Below are positions 32,464 through 41,671 of a DNA stretch of 64,000 nucleotides, in pieces. The notes under the pieces are model-generated. The model was not told the origin of the DNA. It did no database searches and saw nothing but the letters and a program-made list of their open reading frames with translations. The stretch lies in assembly GCA_965222765.1 (NCBI GenBank), contig CBDCVG010000022.1, positions 1 through 64,000 of the forward strand, given 5' to 3'. How positions within the stretch are numbered: the first letter of the stretch is position 1; the number at the start of each line of letters is the position of its first letter. Position numbers and translations under genes: made by a program. Source of the stretch: Caldora sp965222765. Its GTDB lineage: Bacteria > Cyanobacteriota > Cyanobacteriia > Cyanobacteriales > Coleofasciculaceae.

Positions 32464-34801
32464 CTACCTTATCCGCTGCAATTTTGCTTGTTTGGGGTCA
32501 AGAATTTTTTGACCTAAACCGGGAAACTTAACAGCAATACTAACTTTTTTGCCGGAACCAAAAACATGGGTGACTTCTCCCTCTCCAAAAGTGTCATGAA
32601 TAAGCAATTCACCCACTTGCCAATCTTGAGAAGATTGCTGTTGTTGCTGAGATTTTTTCTCCTTATTTGTTGAAGTAGAAGAAGTTTGCCGTTTGACTTT
32701 TACTAAAGTGCTACTAACCAATTCTTTCGGTAATTCCCCAAGAAACTGAGAACCGACGGCAGGTTCGCGAGTACCGTAGAGACGGCGTTCACGAGCATGA
32801 GAAAGAAATAGCTGTTCTTGCGCACGGGTGATACCTACATAACAGAGGCGACGTTCTTCTTCTAGGGCAATGGGATCATTGATGGAGCGATAGTTAGGAA
32901 ATAATCCTTGTTCTAGTCCGACTAAAAAGACTACTGGAAATTCTAACCCTTTAGCTGAGTGTAGGGGTCATTAGGGAAACAGCTTGTTGTCCTTCTTCGA
33001 GGTTATCTAAATCAGAAGCAAGAGAAGCATTAGCTAAAAAACCTTCTAAGGTAGTGTCTTCATTTTCTTCCTGAAATTGGAAAACAGCATTATAGAGTTC
33101 AAAGATGTTTGCTAGTCGATTTTCTGCTTCATCAGTGCCCTGTTTTCTCAAATCTTCAATATAACCAGATTCTTCCATCATTTTCTCAAGAATCTCAGCT
33201 GCTTCTACCTGTTCAACTTGCTCTTGCCATTTGCTAATTAACTGAGCAAAACGGTTGACAGATTTGGCAGAACGTCCTGCCATAGTACTCACGGAGGTTT
33301 CATCGCTGAGAATTTCCCAGAGGGGAACTCCTAATTGTTGAGCAGCATTGATGAGATTATCAATGGTAGTTTTTCCGATGCCTCGGCGGGGGGTATTGAT
33401 AATCCGTAGTAAGCTGACGGTATCAGCTGGATTAGCGATCGCTCGTAAATAAGCCAAAGCATCTTTGATTTCTTTGCGATCGTAGAACTTCAGTCCACCA
33501 ACAATGATATAGGGAACTTTACCCCGGAGGACATCTTCAAAAGGACGAGATTGGGCATTTGTACGGTACAATATCGCAAAACTTCCCCAGTCCAATTCCG
33601 GGTTCTGTTGTGTCAGACTACCGATTTGACGGGCAACAAACTGGGCTTCTGCTAATTCTTCATCGGCTTTATGTACATAAATTTGTTCCCCGAAACCCCT
33701 AGTCGGTTTCAGGACTTTATCAATACGTTGGGTGTTATTTTCAATCAGATGATTAGCTGCTTGGAGAATATTTTCCCGAGAACGATAATTTTCCTCCAAT
33801 TTCACCATCGTGCGGGTATCTTCATCTGGTAAACCATCCCCAAAGTCTTGCTGGAAACCCAATAATATGGTATAATCTGCCATCCTAAAGGAGTAAATTG
33901 ATTGATCAGCATCACCCACAACAAAAATTGAGCGATCGCGCCAATCCCACTCACTCTTTCTAGTTTCACCATTGGTAGATAATAGACTAATTAAGTCGTA
34001 CTGAATCCGATTAGTATCCTGATATTCATCTACTAAAATGTGACGAAATTGCTGATGCCAGTAACCTAGGACTGATTCATTTTGTTGGAAGAGCTTGACT
34101 GGGATTAAAATTAGGTCATCAAAATCAAGAGCATTGTTGGCTGCTAGTTGTTCTTGATAACAACTGTAAACCTCAGCAATAATGCGTCCTTTGTAATTAG
34201 ATTGCTCTTTTTCAAATTCCTTGGGGGATAATCCCAAGTTTTTGGCATTGCTGATGGCGTAGCGGATGTTGCGGGGGTTGAATTTTTTATCGTCTAGGTT
34301 TAACTGTTTGGTAACCAGATTTTTCACTAGACTTTGGGCATCAGACTCATCAAAGATGGAAAAATTTCGGCTCCACTGTCGCCCTTGCTCATCTTGGTAC
34401 TTGTTGACATCAAAGCGCAAAATCCTAGCAAAGAGGCTGTGGAACGTACCAATCCAAAGAGGTTTGATATACTTTCTATAGACATGCGATCGCAACTGGG
34501 TTTGCTCTTCAGGCGGTAGTAACTCCAATTTTTGACCATGTTTTTGTTCTGCTAGTTGCTGAGCGAATAACTTTTCAATCCGCTCCTTCATCTCCCGTGC
34601 AGCTTTATTGGTGAAGGTTACCGCTAGGATATTTTCTGGATCTACTTTGTATTTGTCAATTAGATTAGCAATGCGATAGGTTAGTGCCCTAGTTTTCCCA
34701 GAACCGGCTCCAGCTACTACTAGTAAAGGACCGCAGAAATGTTCAACTGCTTGCTTTTGGGATGGATTGAGGTGGCTGAGGAAGTCAGGAGTTTGAGTCA
34801 T
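32464..34801 (-). pseudogene. pcrA: ATP-dependent helicase PcrA/UvrD with a one-base frameshift
   Basis: A superfamily 1A helicase of about 778 residues once one base is removed from the G run 32964-32967. Motif I is VVAGAGSGKTRALTYRI, motif II ILVDEYQDTNRIQ, and after the junction (AVSLMT to LHSAKGLEFPVVFLVG) come motifs V-VI with LCYVGITRAQEQLFLS. A Tudor-like C-terminal domain ends LDPKQAKLQRIR. I start at ATG 34801 (MTQTPDFLSHLNPSQKQAV), the usual N-terminus. It unwinds DNA in repair and replication restart and is usually essential, so the break is probably technical. Confidence 0.9.
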
Positions 34802-35130
34802 GGAGAACCAAGGCAGCAGGGCAAGGGTAAGAAGCTCTATCTTAGTCAAGATTACCGCATCTTTTGGTCAGGCTCTGAAAGTCACAAATTTAAAATTGGT
34901 TGGAGTAACTCCTACTGCACTATTGGGACTTAGGCAAAAATGGGGCGAAAAAGGGCTGAAAGCCTTATATATCAATATTATCAGCTCTAAAACACTTAAA
35001 TCCAGTCTTGGTCATGGTTTGGGGCGATTTTACCTCTCATTTGGAAACGCTATAGAGTCAAAGGTTCGTTACGCTACGCTAACACACCCTACAAGATCGG
35101 CGATCGCACTGTTGTAAATTTCATTATTGT
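34802..35130. other. Spacer upstream of pcrA
   Basis: About 330 bases. Frames here (34739-35117, plus strand) look non-coding. A HIP1 site (GCGATCGC) is near 35100. Confidence 0.5.
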
Positions 35131-35535
35131 TCAGGTTTTGAGATTCCTGATATATTCGATGATTAATAACCGTAAATAGTTGAGTATTTCTATATATTGT
35201 TTCATTTTTGGATAATCAAATTTTGGATTAAAATACCACTTTGTAACCTCAGGAATTTCTAATATTTTTAGTTTTTCTAATTCGTTGAGTATATTTTGAG
35301 CATTAATTGAGATATTTTTCGTAATTACTTGAAATGCATAGCCACGAATATCATCAGTGAAAATCTCAATTATACCTAAAATACTAAATTCTTGATTTTC
35401 CTCCCATAAAGCTATTTTTTCTCTTTCTAGCTGGGTATTTTGATATTTAATGAGCAATTGATTTAAGATTTGCTCAATATAGGTTTCGGCAGTTAGTATA
35501 TGATCTGCTTTGTTAGCAATCTCTAAATTTGACAT
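35131..35535 (-). CDS. Hypothetical protein
   Basis: A 134-residue, isoleucine- and lysine-rich soluble helical protein (TYIEQILNQLLIKYQ; YIEILNYLRLLIIEYIRNL). AT content is clearly higher than in its neighbours, which may mean recent acquisition. I do not recognise a family. No partner gene is adjacent. Confidence 0.6.
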   Translation of the reverse strand: MSNLEIANKADHILTAETYIEQILNQLLIKYQNTQLEREKIALWEENQEFSILGIIEIFTDDIRGYAFQVITKNISINAQNILNELEKLKILEIPEVTKWYFNPKFDYPKMKQYIEILNYLRLLIIEYIRNLKT

Positions 35536-35797
35536 ATTTTTTTATTAGATTTCTGCTATCTCTTGCTAAGAGTATCCTGCAAACAATATCTGTTGATAGG
35601 GATCATCAGCGTTATTTGGATTCATTTAAACAGCCATATATTAATTATGATAAAGTTGTTTTCCGACAATTACACCTAAAATTCCGGTTCTGGTATTTTT
35701 TTGGGTTACTCTACCAGAAGGCTTACGCCTACGTTCCCTCAACCCAATCTAGAAGATTAGGCGATCGCACTACACCTGGTTTTGTATCAAGATGGTA

Positions 35798-35865
35798 CTG
35801 TGGAACGTGCCAATCCACAGCGGTTTGATATATTTTTTAGAGAAATGCGATCGCAACTAGGTTTA
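35798..35865 (-). pseudogene. pcrA fragment
   Basis: 68 bases match pcrA 34437-34504 at 59 of 68 positions. On the minus strand they read QLRSHFSKKYIKPLWIGTFH, against QLRSHVYRKYIKPLWIGTFH in the gene. Homology stops abruptly on both sides. It is a relic of a second pcrA-like gene or a duplicated fragment. The rest of 35536-35980 shows no gene. Confidence 0.65.
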
Positions 35866-35980
35866 AGTGGTCACACAAAATTAATTGTATATTTACTCTT
35901 GAGTTATATTTCTTATGGTGTCTGGCATCTAACTCTTGCCGCTCCTCACGAAATGCCCAATTAATTTTGTTTAGGTACTT

Positions 35981-36856
35981 ATGACCTTAATCAAAAAAAC
36001 ATTACCCCGCTTCTTGCATCTACTAACACGTCCCAACCTCTCAATGCAACTAATGGCAGCGGGAATGGTAATCACCTTTTTTTTCTTGATAGTAGCCCTT
36101 CTTACTCCCACTTTCCAGGCTTGGGGATGGCTGCAAAACCCGACTGAATCCCTAAGTAATCCTATTCATGAGCCACCCAATTGGCAACACTGGTTTGGTA
36201 CTAGTCGCCAAGGTTATGATGTTTTCTCTCGCACCCTGTTTGGTTCCCAAGCAGCTTTGCAAGTAGTCGTACTCGCCACTACGATGAGTCTAGTTATCGG
36301 TGTTCCTTTAGGTTTAGTCAGTGGTTATCTTGGGGGCAAACTAGACCGGGTGTTACTGTTTTTGATGGATACGATCTACACTCTTCCAGGATTGTTGCTA
36401 TCGGTAACCCTGGCTTTTGTGGTAGGAAGAGGAGTAGTTAACGCCGCGATCGCATTAAGTATTGCCTATGTACCTCAGTACTATAGAGTAGTTCGCAACC
36501 ACACCACTAGCGTCAAAACCGAACTCTTCATCGAAGCAGCACAAGCGATGGGTGCTTCTACCAACAGAGTGTTGTCTCGCTACCTATTTCTCAACGTCAT
36601 TCCCAGTGTGCCCGTTTTATTTACCCTCAATGCCGCTGATGCCATTTTGATTTTAGGGGGTTTGGGATTTTTAGGACTAGGATTGCCAGAACAGACGCCA
36701 GAATGGGGGTATGACTTAAGAGTGGCTCTGGATGCCTTACCTACAGGGATTTGGTGGACAACTTTATTTCCTGGTTTAGCTATGACCCTAATGGTGGTAG
36801 GTTTGTCTTTGTTAGGAGAGGGATTGAGTGAGTTGATCAATCCTCGATTACCTTAA
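35981..36856 (+). CDS. ABC transporter permease, DppC/OppC family
   Basis: A 291-residue inner-membrane permease of the peptide/nickel (BPD_transp_1) family. About six membrane segments are visible, with the N-terminal OppC-type segment (MQLMAAGMVITFFFLIVALL) and the EAA loop EAAQAMGASTNRVLSRYLFLN, where it contacts the ATPase. It is alone; in cyanobacteria these permeases are often unlinked from their ATPase and binding protein. Substrate is probably peptides or similar compounds, not readable here. Confidence 0.85.
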   Translation: MTLIKKTLPRFLHLLTRPNLSMQLMAAGMVITFFFLIVALLTPTFQAWGWLQNPTESLSNPIHEPPNWQHWFGTSRQGYDVFSRTLFGSQAALQVVVLATTMSLVIGVPLGLVSGYLGGKLDRVLLFLMDTIYTLPGLLLSVTLAFVVGRGVVNAAIALSIAYVPQYYRVVRNHTTSVKTELFIEAAQAMGASTNRVLSRYLFLNVIPSVPVLFTLNAADAILILGGLGFLGLGLPEQTPEWGYDLRVALDALPTGIWWTTLFPGLAMTLMVVGLSLLGEGLSELINPRLP

Positions 36857-36857
36857 T

Positions 36858-36947
36858 GTCGGCAGAAGGCTCCCGCTATAACCGAGGCGGATTGATCGAG
36901 GCGTAGCCGAGTACCGCCAATGGTTTAGCGGTGAGATGAATGCCGAC
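36858..36947 (+). mobile_element. Orphan TnpB right-end / omegaRNA-like relic
   Basis: GTCGGCA (36858-36864) and TGCCGAC (36941-36947) enclose the stem CCGCTATAACC (36873-36883) with GGTTTAGCGG (36922-36931). This resembles the end of the nearby TnpB element, where CCGCTATACCTC pairs with GAGGTTAGCGG. No ORF is attached. It may be the remains of a related element and a potential guide scaffold. Confidence 0.55.
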
Positions 36948-36978
36948 CAGCTAACAATTGAGCGGCAGCGAATCCAAA

Positions 36979-37206
36979 TAATTAGGGCTTGCTGAATAAG
37001 TCGTAACTTTCGGGTTTGAATAGGTGGTAGGTGGTAGGTGGCAGGTGGTAGGTAAGGGAAAGAGGTGGTAGGTGTTAGGGATTTTTGACTTACGGTGCAA
37101 GGAAATTGAGCCAAAAGATACAATTTCCTTGCACGCCTGCTAGGCATAAAATGATTGAAAGCAAAGTATGGTATAGTTTACACACTTTTGCAGCAAGCCC
37201 TAATTA
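36979..37206. mobile_element. MITE family 1, copy 1
   Basis: A 216-bp element (36985-37200) with perfect ends GGGCTTGCTG / CAGCAAGCCC and a TAATTA on each side as a candidate 6-bp target duplication. It contains a tract of GGTAGGT-type heptamers and an internal GTGCAAGGAAATTG/CAATTTCCTTGCAC hairpin. No ORF. The inverse copy is at 53748. It sits just upstream of tnpB. Confidence 0.8.
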
Positions 37207-37236
37207 TACCTGTATTCGCAGTGGGTAACAGATGTT

Positions 37237-38529
37237 ATGCTTGGTCTCATGCTAGTAATTGAAGCCAAGCTCAAAGGAACCAAAGTTCAGTACAGTAAGT
37301 TGGATGAAGCAATCCGAACAGGGCAGTTCATCCGCAACACCTGTTTGCGCTATTGGGAAGATAACAGACGGGTCACTCGTAACGACCTCCAAAAGCTTTG
37401 CGCGTTACTAGCTAAGGACAAACAAGCCCCTTGGGCGAAAAAACTTAACTCCCAAGCAAGGCAGGCTCACGCTGATAGGGCATGGTCTGCCATTCAGCGT
37501 TTTTATGAAAACTGTAGATTAGGAAAACACGGTAAAAAAGGCTATCCTCGCTACAAAAAATTCAGTCGTTCCCTCGAGTACAAAAATTCAGGCTGGAAAT
37601 TGTCTGCTGAGAGAAGGACTATAACTTTCACTGATGGTTTTCAAGTCGGAATGATGGATTTGTGGAGTTCTAGGGATTTAGTTTGGACCAGGGAAAAACA
37701 AATCCGAAGAGTTCGAGTCATCAGACGTGCTGACGGCTACTATGCTCAGTTCTTAGTGGATTGGGATAGACGAGAGGAGCATGAATTTCAAGGGAAAATG
37801 ACGGGAATTGATTTAGGACTAAAAGAGTTCTATACCGATTCCGATGGAAATACTGTTGACAACCCTCGATATTTGAGGAAATCCGAACGAAGATTAAAGA
37901 TGCTTCAACGTCGGGTTTCTAAGAAACATGTTGAAAAGAAGAAACAGTCTAACAGATACCACAAGGCACGCAAGGCTTTAGCGAAGCAACATCTGAAGGT
38001 AAGTAGACAGCGTGAAGACAAAGCTCGTAAAGATGCTTTGGCGCTAGTTAAGTCGAAAGATTTAATTGTCTACGAGGACTTGAAGATACAAAACATGGTA
38101 AAAAATCACCAGCTAGCTAAATCCATCAGCGATGCATCTTGGTATCGATTCACCAAATGGCTTCAATACTTTGCCAAAGTGTATGGTGTGATAGTTATTG
38201 CTGTAGCGCCTCACAATACAACTGTTGATTGCTCATGTTGTAAGGCGAAGGTGAAGAAAACACTTAGCAGCAGAACACATAAATGCAGTAATTGTAAAAC
38301 GGTATTAGACCGCGACCATAACGCAGCCAAAAACATCTTGAAAAAAGGATTATTGTTATTAGCTGAATATTTAAACGGTACTGTAGGGCATACAGAATCC
38401 GGAGCCAAAAGCTCGAAAGCGCAGGGAGAAACTGACCTCTGGCTCAAGAACGGAAACGCTCTTGTTCTAAGTCGGCTCGATGAACTGCGAACCAAGAACT
38501 CTTGGGAATCCCCCGCTATACCTCGTTAG
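37237..38529 (+). CDS. tnpB: TnpB RNA-guided nuclease (IS605 OrfB)
   Basis: A 430-residue TnpB of the IS200/IS605 group, the ancestor of Cas12. The split RuvC triad looks intact: GIDLGLKEF (D192), VYEDLKIQNM (E280) and LDRDHNAAKNI (D360 or D358). The zinc ribbon is CSCC...CSNC (from residue 332). It cleaves DNA guided by an RNA made from its own 3' end. No tnpA is present. The start may be ATG 37249 (MLVIEAKLKG) instead. Confidence 0.9.
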   Translation: MLGLMLVIEAKLKGTKVQYSKLDEAIRTGQFIRNTCLRYWEDNRRVTRNDLQKLCALLAKDKQAPWAKKLNSQARQAHADRAWSAIQRFYENCRLGKHGKKGYPRYKKFSRSLEYKNSGWKLSAERRTITFTDGFQVGMMDLWSSRDLVWTREKQIRRVRVIRRADGYYAQFLVDWDRREEHEFQGKMTGIDLGLKEFYTDSDGNTVDNPRYLRKSERRLKMLQRRVSKKHVEKKKQSNRYHKARKALAKQHLKVSRQREDKARKDALALVKSKDLIVYEDLKIQNMVKNHQLAKSISDASWYRFTKWLQYFAKVYGVIVIAVAPHNTTVDCSCCKAKVKKTLSSRTHKCSNCKTVLDRDHNAAKNILKKGLLLLAEYLNGTVGHTESGAKSSKAQGETDLWLKNGNALVLSRLDELRTKNSWESPAIPR

Positions 38530-38550
38530 AGGTTAGCGGAGGGAGGATGT
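38490..38550 (+). ncRNA. TnpB right end, putative omegaRNA scaffold
   Basis: CCGCTATACCTC (38513-38524) pairs with GAGGTTAGCGG (38529-38539) around GTTA, overlapping the tnpB stop. In this family the 3' end of tnpB and the right end form the guide scaffold, with the guide taken from flanking DNA. The exact boundary (near GAGGGAGGATGTCAAG, about 38539-38554) is inferred. Confidence 0.6.
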
Positions 38551-38686
38551 CAAGTCAGGGAAATTGAGAAGAAAGCAACCCAATATTCTCTACTGTGGAG
38601 CAGGCATCTTGACTGCTCCACAGTAGAATGGAAGCAAATTGCTAAGAAAAATCCTGAATATCAATGTTAGTGGGATTACCTAGGGT

Positions 38687-40090
38687 ATGCTGCAACTACA
38701 ACAAATCCTACATAAACGCTATCAACTTCAGCAACAATTAGGTAATAATGCTGGGCGTCAAACCTGGCTAGCAGTAGATCTTGGCAAGTCACCAAAAGAA
38801 TTAGTAATTGTGAAGCTGCTGGCGTTTCACCCTCAGATGCAGTGGAACGAATTCAAACTGTTTGAAAGGGAAGCTCAAATTCTTAAGGAACTAAACCATC
38901 CGCGAATTCCCTGCTATCGCGATTATTTTGCCTTGGATAAGCGCTCAGGAGTGGGGTTGTACTGGTTCGGATTGGTGCAGCAATACATTCCCGGTGCTTC
39001 TTTGCAACAACATTTAGCTGAAGGTAAACGGTTCACAGAAGCGGAGGTAAAAAACATTGCTCAAGAGGTTTTGGAAATTCTGAGTTACCTGCATGGTATG
39101 CAACCATTAGTGCTGCATCGGGACATCAAGCCTAGTAATTTGATTCTGGGAGATGATGGGCAAGTGTACTTGGTAGATTTTGGAGCAGTGCAAGATAGTG
39201 CGGCAGCGGAGGGAGTTAGTTTTACAGTAGTAGGAACTACTGGTTATGCACCTTTAGAACAATTTTGGGGAAGAGCTGTACCAGCATCAGATCTTTACGC
39301 TTTGGGAGCAACTCTGATTCATCTGCTGACTGGAGCTGCACCTGCTGACTTACCCCAGCAAAATTTACGGATTCAATTTCGCGATCGCATTTCTGTGAAT
39401 CCCCGCTTCACTTATTGGATTGAAGTCCTGACTGCACCTGAGTTAGAACAACGCTTTAGCAACGCCTCTGAGGCATTAGTAGCCCTCAAAACCAATCGTT
39501 ACCCCAAAATTTCCCTGGCTCAGCCCCCTGGCAGCCGAGTCAGGCTCAACAAAACACCTGATTGGTTATCCATCAAAATTCCCAAGAAAAAGCGATCGCT
39601 TCTAGACATCATTAAATTCGCCGGTAAATTATTACTGACAATTGGTTCCCTGCCAGTTCTATTATTTTTCAGTTTAGTGATCCTGCTACTGATATTTTTG
39701 ATGTTTGCAGCACTTTCTCATAATCGTTTTGGTTTGGTAATCTTTTTAATTAATTTTATATTTATTTTATTTATGGGAGTATTATGGAAGGATACTGGTA
39801 AAGAATTAGGTAAACTTCAAGATGAAGTAAGTAGGACAATAAGAACTCTATTTAGCGGATATTACCTTTATTTTGACCGAGATAATTTTATCATTGAACG
39901 GCAACTGTTTGGCTGGGGCTATCTTCGTCATCTAAGTAAGATTTCTGAGATAACTGAGCTTGAGCAAATTTCTTTCGCAGAGATAGCTATCAAAACTAGG
40001 ATGGTTAGTTATTCCTTTGGTCAAGAGTTAACTGAATCTGAGCGTAGTTGGTTAGCTCAAGAAATGCAAGACTGGCTTTATCTTGATTAG
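38687..40090 (+). CDS. Serine/threonine protein kinase with C-terminal membrane segments
   Basis: A 467-residue Hanks-type kinase. The kinase domain is complete (residues 8-270): KLLAFHPQ lysine, HRDIKPSNLIL catalytic loop and VDFGAVQD. Then two hydrophobic segments (LLLTIGSLPVLLFFSLVILLL; FGLVIFLINFIFILFMGVLW) and a C-terminal cytoplasmic domain of about 100 residues. It belongs to a type common in cyanobacteria. The next gene is a paralogue, 42 bases later, so the pair may be cotranscribed. Confidence 0.9.
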   Translation: MLQLQQILHKRYQLQQQLGNNAGRQTWLAVDLGKSPKELVIVKLLAFHPQMQWNEFKLFEREAQILKELNHPRIPCYRDYFALDKRSGVGLYWFGLVQQYIPGASLQQHLAEGKRFTEAEVKNIAQEVLEILSYLHGMQPLVLHRDIKPSNLILGDDGQVYLVDFGAVQDSAAAEGVSFTVVGTTGYAPLEQFWGRAVPASDLYALGATLIHLLTGAAPADLPQQNLRIQFRDRISVNPRFTYWIEVLTAPELEQRFSNASEALVALKTNRYPKISLAQPPGSRVRLNKTPDWLSIKIPKKKRSLLDIIKFAGKLLLTIGSLPVLLFFSLVILLLIFLMFAALSHNRFGLVIFLINFIFILFMGVLWKDTGKELGKLQDEVSRTIRTLFSGYYLYFDRDNFIIERQLFGWGYLRHLSKISEITELEQISFAEIAIKTRMVSYSFGQELTESERSWLAQEMQDWLYLD

Positions 40091-40132
40091 TCATTTGTCA
40101 TTTATCATTTATCATTTGTTATTTGTTATTTT
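40091..40132. repeat. Heptamer array between the kinase genes
   Basis: Six imperfect copies of CATTTGT/TATTTGT fill the whole 42-base spacer between the two kinase genes. The second gene's ATG follows directly, so it has no Shine-Dalgarno site. Confidence 0.75.
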
Positions 40133-41482
40133 ATGTTACAAGTAGAACAGGTTTTACAGAAACGTTATCAACTTCAAACAAAATTAGGACAAAATGCAGG
40201 TCGTCAAACTTGGTTGGCGCAGGATATTGATCAGTTATCAGCTCAACAGATAATTGTCAAGCTGCTGGCATTTAATCCACAAATGCACTGGGATGAAGTC
40301 AAGCTTTTTGAGCGGGAAGCCTTAGTTTTAAAACATCTCGATCATCCCCAAATTCCTCAGTATCGAGATTACTTTTGTATCCCTCAGGAGACTGGTGAGG
40401 ATTTACCCTGGTTTGGATTAGTGCAGGAGTATATTCCAGGAAACTCCCTACAACAACTATTAGATAAAGGTAAGCGTTTTTCAGAAAAGCAAGTAATCAA
40501 AATTGCTACCAGTGTCCTAGAAATTCTGATTTACCTCCATGAACTGAGTCCCCCAGTATTTCACCGAGATATCAAACCCAGTAATCTGATTTTGGGTAAA
40601 GATGGGCAAATTTATCTAGTAGATTTCGGAGCAGTTCAAGACAGAGCTAGGGCAGAGGGAGTTACTTTTACTGTAGTAGGTACTAGTGGCTATACTCCAC
40701 CAGAGCAACTTTGGGGAAGAGCTGTACCAGCCTCTGATTTATATGCTTTGGGAGCAACTCTAATTCACCTGTTAACTGGCATCGCACCAGGTGATTTACC
40801 CCAGCATCAGATGCGGATTCAATTTGCCGATAAGGTAAATCTCACCCCCGATTTTAACCGCTGGTTAGAAAAGCTCACAGAACCATCACCAGAAGGAAGA
40901 TATAACTCTGCTCGTCAAGCATTGGCAGCTTTGGAATCAGGTTACGGTTCTAGTCATTTTACAGAAAAAGCGAGTCAGTCTGATAGCAGTTCAGTTAGTT
41001 ATGTTCGTCTCGCACAATTAGTTTTCCTCCAACTATTAATTATTAGTTTTGGTGCTGCCATTTATTTACCCAATTTTCTCCATTCGGGTAGTAAAGCTAA
41101 GGAATTTGAAGCTAAGACTGCTGTTAAGTGGATGAACCGTGCTCAGGAAACTTACTTTCTGGAAAAATCTACCTTTTCTGATTCTCTTGAAAACTTAGAT
41201 TTAGACATCGCAACTCAAACAGAAAACTTTAACTATTCAACTCGTGCTACGAAATCTGCTGTATTTAACTATGGAATATCTCGACGGAAAAGACTGAAAA
41301 GTTATGTTGGAGGTGTCTTTGTTTTACCAGTTACAGAATTTGGTACTTATAAAGATGCAATGACAACTATAAAAATCCTGTGTAAAGTTGATTCTCCTGG
41401 TATAATCCGACCGCACGAGCCAAGTTATGTACAGGGTAAACTTACTTGTGGTCCTGGTACAATCCCTGCTTCTGGGTATTAA
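40133..41482 (+). CDS. Serine/threonine kinase fused to a pilin-like domain
   Basis: A 449-residue protein. The N-terminal kinase domain is complete (VKLLAFNPQ, FHRDIKPSNLIL, VDFGAVQD). After about residue 290 comes one membrane segment (QLVFLQLLIISFGAAIYLPNF), then a C-terminal domain EAKTAVKWMNRAQETYFLEKS... ending SYVQGKLTCGPGTI, which fits the type IV pilin-like G/H domain of cyanobacteria. It could sense an extracytoplasmic cue. A paralogue precedes it. Confidence 0.88.
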   Translation: MLQVEQVLQKRYQLQTKLGQNAGRQTWLAQDIDQLSAQQIIVKLLAFNPQMHWDEVKLFEREALVLKHLDHPQIPQYRDYFCIPQETGEDLPWFGLVQEYIPGNSLQQLLDKGKRFSEKQVIKIATSVLEILIYLHELSPPVFHRDIKPSNLILGKDGQIYLVDFGAVQDRARAEGVTFTVVGTSGYTPPEQLWGRAVPASDLYALGATLIHLLTGIAPGDLPQHQMRIQFADKVNLTPDFNRWLEKLTEPSPEGRYNSARQALAALESGYGSSHFTEKASQSDSSSVSYVRLAQLVFLQLLIISFGAAIYLPNFLHSGSKAKEFEAKTAVKWMNRAQETYFLEKSTFSDSLENLDLDIATQTENFNYSTRATKSAVFNYGISRRKRLKSYVGGVFVLPVTEFGTYKDAMTTIKILCKVDSPGIIRPHEPSYVQGKLTCGPGTIPASGY

Positions 41483-41493
41483 ATAAAAGCAAC

Positions 41494-41523
41494 CCGAAGG
41501 TTTAACTTAAAGTTAACCTTCGG
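41494..41523 (+). terminator. Stem-loop after the kinase gene
   Basis: CCGAAGGTT (41494-41502) and AACCTTCGG (41515-41523) form a 9-bp stem, 11 bases after the stop. No T-run is seen, so it may be a weak terminator or an mRNA stabiliser. Confidence 0.55.
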
Positions 41524-41549
41524 CGTCGAGAATGTACATTGTAAAGCAG

Positions 41550-41646
41550 TAGTACTGCTTGCGGAATTAAGAATTTAGAATGCTTATAGAGTAAGGATTC
41601 TATCGAGCTCAAACTGGTTAGTTACTTCTGCTGCGCTGCACTAGTA
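41550..41646. mobile_element. MITE-like element, family 2, copy 3
   Basis: About 97 bp with TAGTACTGCTTGCGG at the left and TGCGCTGCACTAGTA at the right. Shares the core GAGTAAGGATTCTATCGA with copies at 17609 and 21150. Confidence 0.6.
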
Positions 41647-41671
41647 CCGCTACAATGACCAATGGCTAATG

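Noticed and set aside
34739..35117. Plus-strand ORFs upstream of pcrA
   Set aside because: They overlap the pcrA start antisense and run through sequence with no codon bias or motif.
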